A program made the translations under genes and the position numbers. This document shows, piece after piece, positions 54,696 to 64,000 of a stretch of DNA of 64,000 nt (position 1 is its first letter; the number at the start of each line of letters is the position of its first letter). The notes under the pieces were generated by a model. That model saw nothing but the letters and a program-made list of their open reading frames with translations. It made no database searches and had not been told where the DNA came from. The DNA is from Coix lacryma-jobi var. lacryma-jobi (Eukaryota > Streptophyta > Magnoliopsida > Poales > Poaceae): contig CM019826.1 in the NCBI GenBank assembly GCA_009763385.1, forward strand, positions 94,472,848-94,536,847. Reading direction: 5' to 3'.

Positions 54696-54744
54696 GGGTT
54701 AAGGATCTTCCACCTTAGCCGGTTCCAGATCCACAGAAGGCGAA

Positions 54745-57211
54745 ATGGATCGCGGCGTGGGCAAACCGCCATTCTTTGATGGGACGAACTATGCGTATTG
54801 GAAGATACGCATGTCGGCCTATCTCCAGAGCATGGGCTCTTCTGTCTGGGAGATTTGCAACAAGGCCGATTATGTTGTCTTGGCTACTCGTGTCTCTCAG
54901 CTCCAGATTGATGAGCACGAAGCCAATAGCCGAGCACGTAACGCTCTTTTCTCTTGTTTGAGCATGTCCGAGTTTGATCATGTTTCTCAACTCCCTACGG
55001 CTCGTGAGATTTGGGCGACCCTCATGCGTTTCCATGAGGGAACCACTCAAGTCAAATCCCGTCTCTACGAGTCGCACAAGCGGGAGTATGAGAACTTTCG
55101 ACATATGCCTCGCGGGAGCATAGAGAGTTTATTCGCTCGCTTTCAGGTCATTGTCAACAAGATGAGAGCGAACAAGGAGCTGTTGCCTTTTGACGATCAG
55201 GAGTGGGCTTTGAAGCTTTTGCACACTTTTGATCGGTCGGTGTGGGACTCAAAGGTCCAGGCGATCATCGAATCGTCTAACTATGAGACCCTCACTTGCG
55301 ACGAGCTTTTTAGTAAGCTCAAGTCTAGTGAGATTGACACCATGTCGAGGGCTTCTTATGAAAATCCTTCTGGCCCGACTATGGCTTTGGTTTCTGGCTC
55401 TTCTGCTAACCCCTCTGGAGGATTTGCACTCTCTTCACTCTTTTCTGTCACAAAGGACCAGCTTCGGTCTTTGGGGGATGACGAGTTGGCTATGCTCACC
55501 AACCGGTTCTCGCGGTTCCACAACAACCGCATGAACCGTCGCCGCGGAGGAGGACGCTCAGGATGCTTTGAGTGCGGCGACCCCGACCACTTCATCGCCA
55601 ACTGTCCCAAGAAGAAGCACACATCTGGGAAGGGCGATCATGGGCACAAGTATGACTCCGACAAGCGCAAGGAGAATTACGTCCCCGCGAGGTACAAGCG
55701 GAGGGGCGGCTTCGACAAGGAGTACATCAAGAAGAAGTACTTGGAGAAGGCTCAGGCTGAACAGCGTGCGTTCTTCGCCATGCTCAGCGATGTCGACGGC
55801 TCGGATGATGACTCCGCTTGCTCAAGCGATGACGAGTCCCAGAAGAAGAAGAGGATCGAGGACAAGCTGAACGGCCTCTGCTTCTTCGCCGACGACGACG
55901 GCCTCTGCACCATGGCCCTTGGTGATGAGGTCGACGGCAAGCTGGAGGACACCCCTCGGGACGACGACGACGACGACACCTCTCAGGTATCTCTCACCCA
56001 CGATGAGCTTTCTGCTGAGGTCGAGAAGCTTACTGCCGCCTTGCTTAGTCAAGATAAGTTGCTTAGGCGTGCTGCTAGAGAGCGCAAAGAGTTTAGGCAG
56101 AAGTGGGAGGACACGGTGAGGGAGCTTGAGTTCGCTAAGTCCACCGTGGTCGTGGCTGAGGAGGCTGAGTGTGAGATGTGCACCAAGCACTTGACTGACC
56201 TTCTCACCTTGAGAGGTAAGTATGCTGCTTTGGTTGGAGAGGTGGATGAGCTCCGGGATAGACCCCTGTTGTTGGGTGCGTGCAAGTCTTGTCCAGTCTT
56301 GCAAACCGAGTTGGCAGAGAAGAATGCCAAGATTGAGTCTCTTGAGAAGGGCCAGCTCGGGTAGCACTTGTGTGACTAGGTGCGCTTTGTGTGAGGGTTT
56401 GGAGATGGAGATTGCTAATGTGAAGCATGACAAGATGCGAACCGAGGAGGAAAACACATACCTTCGGACCATCTTGTCATGGGTGTCTAGCGGTGAGCCA
56501 CAGCTCGGGATGATGATCTCCCAATTCAAGTGAGCTGCTGGAGGTCCTGGTGTAGGCTTTGCTCCGAGCGTTGATGTTTCTGCTTTTGGGAAGATTGGTG
56601 AGTCGAGTGGTTTGAACCCAAGTGAGAAGCCCGACTCCACCACTACTCCCAATCTTACCAAGCTTCCACCCAAAGAGCCTCTCAAGCCTAACACCAAGGA
56701 TGGGGTGTTTGAAGAACCTCCACGAGCTCCACCCAAGAACCAGCAATGGGCTCCTAAACCCAATCACCTGAAAAACAAGCTGGACACAATGCCACCTATC
56801 CAGGAGAAGCTTATGCCAAAGAAGGGCAAAGTGATCCACACCCACAACCATGTGTACCTGCCGAATGTTCAGAGGCGTGCTGCTAGGCCCAGAGGTCCAG
56901 AACCTCAAGTTCCTAGGCCTAGGCAGCGGAGAGGACGTGCCCGGCAGGAGCATGCACTTGTAGGCTATGGACCCCGTGGCGGTGGCTTTGTAGTTGAGCG
57001 CTTTCCTCCACCGCGTTTTGAGTATCGCGGTGAGCGCTCCTTCCCCAGCGGACCAGGTTTTCCTCAGCGTGGTGATCGCTTTCCCCGTAGGCATGCTAGG
57101 AATGGTTTTTCTGCTAACCGTTCTTTTGAGCAGCCGGCACAACACTGGTATTCTTCCTACTTCACTAACCCCAGTGTTGAACCGTATGCTCACCCAATGT
57201 CTTTTTATTGA
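54745..57211 (+). pseudogene. gag: Copia K gag (frameshift and nonsense)
   Basis: About 820 codons from the ATG at 54745 to the TGA at 57209-57211. The N-terminal Gag core (FFDGTNYAYWKIRM) is followed by knuckle CFECGDPDHFIANC, the Lys-rich linker, the acidic stretch, a charged helical segment (LRRAARERKEFRQKW), CxxC pairs and the basic tail. A one-base G insertion near 56350 shifts the frame and gives a stop at 56362-56364. TGA at 56531-56533 replaces CGA of J. The second knuckle region is deleted: the sequence jumps from HTHNHVYLPN to the basic tail. Confidence 0.9.
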
Positions 57212-57213
57212 TA

Positions 57214-57217
57214 TAGG
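57214..57217 (+). promoter_or_regulatory. Candidate 3' splice acceptor before K pol
   Basis: TAG at 57214-57216 is a stop in the pol frame and lies after the gag TGA. The preceding bases are TGTCTTTTTATTGATA. The architecture matches A (1115-1117). Confidence 0.5.
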
Positions 57218-60200
57218 TAAAACGATTGGAGAACGTTTGGTTGGTGGATTCCGGCTGCTCGAGGCACATGACCGGAAATGCCAAGTGGTTCTCTAGTCTT
57301 AGTCCGGTCACCGGAAGGGAGTTTATCACCTTCGGCGACAATAGCAAAGGTAAGGTTTTGTCTCGTGGGTCGGTGCGAGTTAATGAGCACTTTGTGTTGC
57401 GCAATGTTGATCTTGTTTCTAACTTGCATTTTAACCTTCTTTCTGTTTCGCAACTTTTCGATGATGACTATGTGATTCGTTTTAAACCGAATCTCAGTCA
57501 TATTTTGGATCCTCAGGGCAATCTTGTGTGTTTGATTTTGCCCTTTGGAAAAGTCTTTCGTGCGAATTTCTCGGAGTCTTTTGGCATTTCTCGTTGTCTT
57601 TTGGCTGGACCTTCCTCCTCTGATCTTTGGAAGTGGCATAGGAGACTAGGACATTTGAGCTTCGACTTGCTTGCAAGACTCAGTTCACTTGGCTTAATCC
57701 GAGGATTGCCCAAGTTATCCATGGAGAAGGATCTTGTTTGCCATTCTTGTAGACATGGGAAGATGGTTGCCGCTCCCCACCATCCAGTGACTCAGGTCAT
57801 GACCAAGCGTCCTGGAGAGCTTTTGCACATGGACCTTGTTGGTCCGGCTCGGGTGAGCTCGGTTGGGGGGAAGTGGTATGTGCTTGTTGTTGTTGACGAC
57901 TTTTCGAGATATTCGTGGGTCTTCTTTTTGGCTGAGAAGACCGAGACTTTCTCCTTTGCTCGCAATCTGATTTTGCGTCTTCAGAATGAGTTCCCATTGA
58001 ACTCGATGCGAGCTATTAGGAGTGATAATGGTTCCGAATTCAAGAATTCGGATTTTGAGAAGTTTTGTAACTCTTTGGGTTTAGAGCATCAGTTTTCTTC
58101 CCCCTACACACCGCCCCAAAATGGTGTTGTAGAGAGGAAGAATCGGACCCTTGTAGAGATGGCCAGGACGATGCTCGATGAGCATAGGACTCCTAGGCGA
58201 TATTGGGCCGAAGCCATGAGCACTGCATGCTACATTTCCAATCGCATTTTTCTTCGAGCTTTCTTGAAAAAGACCTCTTTTGAGTTGCGTTTTGGAAAAC
58301 TGCCCAAGGTGAGTTATTTTCGAGTTTTTGGTTGCCATTGTTTTATACTCAAAAAGGGAAACTTGGACAAGTTTGAGTCTCGTTCTTCTGATGGTGTGTT
58401 TTTGGGTTATGGCACTCATACTCGTGCTTATCGTGTACTTAACCTTGACACTAACCGAGTCATGGAGACATCCGATGTCACCTTCGATGAGACCATGGTT
58501 TGTGCTTCTTCTCGTTTTGAGCGTGCCGATGATCATGAGGTTGGTGAACCTCTTTTTGATGACGAGGACGAGGGTGCTGAAAGTATGGATGATCCAGCAC
58601 CCCCTCCACCTGCTGTGCCACAAGGAGCGGCTTCTACAACGACTCATGGCCCCGACACGTCTTCGTCCTGGGGGCCGTGGGATCCGCCACCCCGAGTGGT
58701 ACCTTTTGTACCCGGGGAGGCACCAGCTGCTGTTGAGGGGGAGGCCACTTCGGCAAGGGAGGCGCCATGACACATTCAGCGCCAGCACCCGCCTCAGCAG
58801 ATGATCGGCAGCATCGACGAACGCGTCACCCGGTCAAGGCAAATCTCTCACTTTGCTCATTCTACATTTGTTGCTGATTTTGAACCCTGGGATGTTGGAC
58901 ACGCTTCGATGGATCCGGATTGGGTCAATGCCATGCATGAGGAGCTTGAAAACTTTGAGAGAAATCGGGTTTGGGTTCTAGTGTCTCCACCTTCTGAGTG
59001 TCATCCAATTGGGACAAAATGGGTTTTCAAAAACAAACAGGGAGAAGATGGCCATGTTGTGAGAAACAAGGCCAGACTCGTAGCCCAGGGTTATAGTCAG
59101 AAGGAGGGGATAGACTATGAGGAGACATTTGTTCCTGTAGCTCGTTTGGAGGCAATTAGGATACTCTTGGCTTTTGTTGCATCCAAAGGTTTCAAACTTT
59201 TTCAAATGGATGTCAAGAGTGCCTTCTTAAACGGCTACATAGAAGAGGAGGTGTATGTTAGACAACCCCCCGGTTTTGAAAATCCCAAGTTTCCAAACCA
59301 TGTTTTCAAACTCCACAAAGCTTTGTATGGTTTGAAACAAGCCCCTAGAGCCTGGTATGATAGGTTGAAAACCTTTTTGCTTGCTAAGGGTTTTAAAATG
59401 GGATGTGTAGATAAAACGCTCTTTCTCCTCAAGCAAGGCACTGACACTCTCTTGGTCCAAATTTACATGGATGATATCATTTTCGGTGGTTCTTCTCACG
59501 CTTTGGTTGCCAAGTTTGCAAATACTATGAGCAGGGAATTTGAGATGAGCATGATGGGCGAGTTGACGTTTTTCCTCGGGTTGGAAATCAAGCAATCCCG
59601 GGAAGGGACGTTCGTGCACTAGGGCAAGTACACCTGGGACATTCTGAAGAAATTCGATATGGGTGAGGCCAAGCCTCTTCCAATACCCATGTCGACCACG
59701 ACAGCCCTGGATGCGGACAAGGAGGGAGAAGCAGTGGACCAGAAGGAGTACCAGAGTATGATCGGGTCGCTGCTGTACCTGACGGCGACACGCCCGGACA
59801 TTCAGTTCGCGTTATGTCTTTGCGCGCGATTTCAGTCTTCGCCGCGCACCTCTCACCGTCAGGCAGTCAAGCGCATTATGAGGTACTTATGCTTCACTCC
59901 TGAGTTTGGGATTTGGTATTCTGCTTCCTCCACCCTTTCCCTTTGTGGTTATTCCGATGCCGATTTTGCTGGCTGTCGCATTGAGCGCAAGTCCACTTCT
60001 GGGACTTGCCAGTTTATTGGTTCTTCTCTTGTGTCATGGTCTTCTCGCAAGCAGTCTAGTGTCACCCAGTCTACCACGGAGGCTGAGTATGTTGCTGTGG
60101 CTAGCTGCTGTTCCCAGTTACTCTGGATGATGGCCACTTTGCGTGATTTTGGTCTGAGCTTTTCTCGCGTTCCTTTGCTTTGTGACAGCACGAGTGCTAT

Positions 60201-60408
60201 TAGCGTTGCTAAGAACCCCGTGCTTCACTCGAAGACCAAACACATTGATGTGCGCTTTCATTTTCTGCGAGACCACTATGAGAAGGGTGATATCGACCTT
60301 CGCCATGTCGATACTCATCATCAGTTGGCTGATATTTTCACCAAGCCTTTGGACCAATTGACCTTTAATCGGTTGAGAGGTGAGCTTGGTGTGTGTTTCC
60401 CCTTTTAG
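57217..60408 (+). pseudogene. pol: Copia K pol (two nonsense codons)
   Basis: One frame throughout: protease (DSGCSRHM), GAG-pre-integrase finger, DD35E integrase (HMDLVG, RSDNGSEF, GVVERKN), the variable Pro-rich linker, RT and RNase H, ending in GELGVCFPF like A. TGA at 58768-58770 (CGA in A) lies in the linker between integrase and RT. TAG at 59620-59622 (CAG in A) lies downstream of the RT active site. The RT motif is YMDD where A has YVDD, a form still compatible with RT activity in other retroelements. No AUG precedes the protease motif. Confidence 0.92.
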
Positions 60409-61912
60409 ATGGGGGAAACATTTTGGTTCTTGTACGATAGTCTGACTCTTTTTCATTTGTCTTTGCTTTTCTTTTGCATTTTAGCATACGCTATTACATT
60501 CTGAGCTTCATGTATATATTCTTGAGAATGTGACTATGCTCTATGTAGTGTGCTCCGATGCTTATGAGGATGCTTGTGGCTTATGCTCTTTCTGATCACT
60601 AGTACATGTTGTGAGCTGAGCTATTTTTGAATATGCCACTAGCATGTGTAGGATGTGTTGAGTCCAGTCGTGCTTTTCATATATGCTAGGTTGCTATGTC
60701 TCTAGTTCTGAGTCTCTCACTTGCTTGGTTTGTTCATATCCTGTGAATAAAATTGAACCAAGTTTTAGTGAACTGAAAAGATCGAGATGGGAATGCTTGT
60801 CAACACATCACGGTATCGAGACTGTTTCTCATTGCACATTTGAGTTAAACTAGAGCCATGTAGTGTATGACCGAAACCGACGCTTTAAGCTTCTGATTGC
60901 ATTTTGCATAGGCTTCGCTCGGTTGAAAAGTTAGGCAATGACAAGCTTTCAACCTCTCGCAAACATCTGCTAAACTTCTGAACTTGTGTTATTTCACCGC
61001 TGCAACTCCGATTTAAAACTGAAATCACAAGTGTATGCTTCATTCTATAGCATGATGTTTGAACTTTGCTTGGGGTAGTTCACCTAGTATACATGCTTAG
61101 TACTTGTTCGGATTCCTGTCTACATGTGTAGTGCTATTTTGATGGTGACTATCTTTTTGGCTAAAAACTGCTAACTGTGCTTTCATGTTCATATTTCGTA
61201 TATAGTGATCAGTTTGAGCCTTTGCTAGCATTTTATGGATGATGTTGAGTCATTGGAGTTATACTGTGCAGAGCATATTTACATTGTCTTGACTATATTC
61301 TTGAAGCTGCTAACTTGCATTTTGACTCATATGCATGTTCGAAGGAGGAGTTTTTCTCTTGTCGGCACTTTTGTTTGGTGCATTTTCTGAGGGGGAAAAC
61401 TTTTACTTGATAAGTGCATTTTCAACTAAGGGGGAGAAATTGCAAATCATATGCTTCCTCGAAGTTCAACTAAGGGGGAATGTTCAAATCTTGTGCTTTC
61501 CGAGTTGAATCAAGGGGGAGTTTTCCTGGTTGCGTGCATTTTTCGAGGGGGAGTTTGTTGCTTCGTGTTGGCCGTAAGGCATTGGTATCGAGCTCTTTTG
61601 CTAGTTGTGTTGAGTCTCTGTGCCTCTATCTTGAGGGACTAGCATTTAGCTTCGATTTTTGAAGTTGGTTTTGGCTAGCGGTGTTGAGCCTATTCTACCT
61701 CTTCTTGAGGACTAGCTTTGCTTTGCTTGGTTGCGTCGAGCCGTTGCCTATGTCTTTGGGGACCAAGTTGTCTTGCTCTTTCCACTTGACCTTCTTCGGC
61801 TTTGCTAGGCTTTTGGGTCATTTGGTCGAGTTCTCTCCTCTCCTTCTTCCTCCTTCTATTTCTATTATGATTTGTGTTTGGTAGTTGACAATGCACTCAT
61901 CAAGGGGGAGAT
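60409..61912 (+). other. Copia K 3' noncoding region and polypurine tract
   Basis: Homologous to 4316-5994 of A, slightly shorter, with no ORF. It has several GGGGGAG runs, three hairpin units at 61600-61768 with stems GCTAG/CTAGC (twice) and CTTGGT/ACCAAG, and TCAAGGGGGAGAT at 61900-61912 just before the LTR. Confidence 0.85.
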
Positions 61913-63956
61913 TGCGGATACATGGGTGTATGCCGAGTCTCTGAGTGATGAGTGATTGTCAACTGGGATGATTCGCATGTTCTTTGGCTTGTGTTGTGCA
62001 GGTGTCGAGCACGGATGCAGTGATCAGAGGCAAGGTGAAGGTCAAGTAGAGACGTGCCTTGCCGATGGACCAAGAGTGGCGAAGGGCGGACGTGAGGCTT
62101 GGACTGAGGGACCGGTGGCCTGAGGATCAGCTGTGGTGGCTGACAGCCTGGGACAGTGATGAGCAAAGACTTGTGGTCATGTGTTGCCTAAGTCGTGGAC
62201 TTGGGGACACGTGTCGGTGGACGGGGTGCACGGGCGATGCATCCCCTCTACAGCTTCGGTTTGGTGGTAGAGCCAGAGAAAAACCATTGGGTGGACGGTT
62301 TCTAGGTTTGGGCCTCAAAACCTGGGTGCGGATGGTTTCCGAGTTTGGCCGCAAAACTCGGGCTAAGGACGGTTTCTAGGTTTGGGCCTCTAAACCTGGG
62401 TGCTGCGGGTTTGCTGAGTTTGGGCCACAAAACTCGGGAGCTGGTGAGCTGGTTTCCCGGTTTGGGCCTCAAAACCGAGGGTTGGCTGTGAAGGCTGGTT
62501 TCCTGGTTTGGGCCACAAAACCGGGGGCGGAGTCCATGAAAAGGACGCAGAGCGGTGCCGGCACGTGGCGGCAATCGGGAGGTTGCGTCGAGGCAACGCT
62601 ATGAGCTGTGCGGGCGTGGCCATCGGATACACCTACCATCGAGTTGGTCCAGAATAACCTTAGGGTTTAGCTGGTTCGCTCTGTAAGTAGTTAGGGGTAG
62701 AGTGGGAATTAGGAATAGTTAGAATTTGGATAAGTAGGGGGAGACACCCACCTCCCCATCGATCTCAGTCATTTGCTCTTTGCTTCTAGGGTTTCCTGCT
62801 CTCCCACATCCCTGTTGTAGCAAACCTGAGATCCACAGAGAAGAGAACAATACCTCTGTGCCCGTGAGATTTTGAGGAAGTGAGACCGTAATCTCACTAT
62901 TGTAGCATGTAGTAGCCACACGGTTACAAATTCATGGCTGTGATTCGTGTTTTGCTTGTGTTCTTCGCGGGTTGCTTTTCTACACGTTTTTCCCGTTGAT
63001 CGATGTCTCTACTCGGTGCATCTCTTGCAAATCCGTTTCAACTGAGTTGTTCTAGATCGTGAGGCACTTCTTTCCACCGAAGGAAATCATCTCTAACCTC
63101 ACGAGCTAGTAGATCGGTCGATTTTCGTTTTGGATCGAGTTTGTTCCTTTTGTCCCGAATTCTTCCAATTCACCGATTTGGAGTTAGGTTCGAGCCATGA
63201 TCTCTTTGGGATAGCTCACTAACCTCCTAGGAACTCCTCATACCAAGTCTAAGCCTTAGTGCTTTTGATTCGGACGAGATCGGGTGATTTTCGTGGAAGA
63301 ACAGTGCAGTATCAGGACCATCGGACGCTGTGTTCTTGAGCATCGGACGCTGAGTTGTTTACATCGGAGTGTCCGGTGCCACGTGTCGTCTGATAGCGTT
63401 TTTGAAGGAACATCGGATGCTGACCATCGGAGCGTCCGTTGCCATCGGACGCGCCGGGGGTCTAGCATCGGACGCTAGGGTTTCACTGTAGCAGCGTCCG
63501 ATGCTAGTCCAGTAAGGTTCCAGAGAGGTCCTGTTTGCATCGGACGCGTCCGGTGCTTGGCCATCGGACGCTGCCAGCGTCCGATGCAGTGATTACTTCA
63601 CTGTTTCGTCCGCAGTTTGATCGTTCGACTTCGGATTTGGTTTTGGGTTTTTGCGTTGGATTTCTGACTTCGCACTCTACAGAAATCGCACTTCCCGCTT
63701 TGCAAAATAGCCTGAATGAGAAAGTCCATCCTGTCACTAGTTGACTTGCGTGAACCTGGGTGAGAAAGTTTTTGTGGTGTCCCGCTGTGTTCTTAGGGAA
63801 CATCCACCCATTCTCTTGGGTCGTGGACATCACGCGCATCGGTTGTGCCTTTGGGTTTGATTCTCCGGATAGTGACGACAAGTTTTCGAAAGGAATTTTT
63901 GTAGCTCCCATTCACCCCCCCTCTGGTCGCTTTCTGATTGCACTTTCGGTCCTTCA
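61913..63956 (+). repeat. Copia K 3' LTR
   Basis: 2044 bp, partner of 52637-54681. It carries the U3 palindrome array at 62302-62527, the CATCGGACGC array at 63319-63588 and the three-way-junction candidate at 63774-63833. It is followed by GTAGG and J's pol. Confidence 0.95.
63774..63833 (+). ncRNA. Candidate three-way-junction RNA element (K 3' LTR)
   Basis: P1 pairs GTGGTGTCC with GGACATCAC. P2 is TGTTCT/GGAACA (loop TAG). P3 is ACCCA/TGGGT. All three helices are complete. Confidence 0.6.
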
Positions 63957-63961
63957 GTAGG

Positions 63962-64000
63962 TAAAACGATTGGAGAACGTTTGGTTGGTGGATTCCGGGT
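63962..64000 (+). CDS. pol: Copia J pol, first codons (partial)
   Basis: The sequence continues J from the base after K's right-hand target duplication. The pol frame runs through LENVWLVDSG, reaching the protease active site just before the window ends. Everything else of J pol is outside the window. Confidence 0.85.

Larger units (their letters stand above)
52637..63956 (+). mobile_element. Copia K: complete SIRE-like element
   Basis: An 11,320-bp element with LTRs of 2045 and 2044 bp, GTAGG duplicated at 52632-52636 and 63957-63961, primer-binding site, gag, pol, a 1.5-kb 3' noncoding region and a polypurine tract. It sits exactly at J's gag-pol splice-acceptor site. Gag has a frameshift and a stop, and pol two stops, so it is complete but not autonomous. 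The LTRs differ at about a dozen positions in their first ~270 bp, so it is not a very recent insertion. Confidence 0.96.
40217..64000 (+). mobile_element. Copia J: SIRE-like element, interrupted by F and K, 3' end outside window
   Basis: J comprises LTR 40217-42208, primer-binding site, gag (42272-42658, then 50411-52630) and the start of pol (63962-64000). F splits gag with duplication GTGAT. K splits the gag-pol junction with duplication GTAGG. J itself entered the pol of I after GAAAC (40212-40216). The matching duplication and 3' LTR lie right of the window. Confidence 0.92.

Noticed and set aside
59461..59475. YMDD in K reverse transcriptase as an inactivating change
   Set aside because: Met at this position is compatible with RT activity in other retroelements; the two nonsense codons are the real lesions.

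Overview
This is repeat-only plant nuclear DNA, almost certainly from a grass (Poaceae). It holds SIRE/Maximus-like Ty1/copia elements, a Tat-lineage (RIRE2/Grande-type) Ty3/gypsy element with extra antisense exons, and Athila-like gag-pro gypsy elements, stacked inside one another. I see no ordinary host gene, rRNA or tRNA gene, CRISPR array or organellar DNA. The species cannot be fixed from sequence alone.

Left half (1-34304). Copia A (1-8000, 5' end outside the window) has an intact gag C-terminus and an intact 1065-codon pol. It sits inside the 5' LTR of copia B (8001-12772), a deleted copy of the same family. B sits inside the gag of Athila-like element C, which resumes at 12773. C is interrupted again by Tat element D (14253-30923, minus strand, target-site duplication CTACA) and ends with its 3' LTR at 34304. 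D carries a solo copia LTR, E (24053-26007, duplication CATGC), inside its pol. Between D's pol and its 3' LTR, on the opposite strand, lies a five-exon gene model with a TATA box and two tandem-repeat arrays.

Middle (34305-40216). This stretch holds a copia LTR end (G), an unclassified LTR-like AT-rich segment, a 5'-truncated hAT-like MITE, the end of another copia LTR (H), and a decayed minus-strand copia pol fragment (I).

Right half (40217-64000). Copia J inserted into I. Its gag is split by a complete gag-pro-only Athila-like element F (42659-50405, minus, duplication GTGAT). Its gag-pol junction is split by a complete copia K (52637-63956, duplication GTAGG). J's pol resumes at 63962 and runs off the window.

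The most interesting signals lie outside the proteins. First, a three-way-junction RNA candidate near the 3' end of every copia LTR has stem changes compensated between copies. Second, U3 and 3'-UTR hairpin arrays also have covarying stems. Third, a conserved 3' splice acceptor appears to be the only simple way to translate copia pol. Fourth, D carries a spliced antisense gene. All positions were read by eye; no alignment, folding or database search was run.
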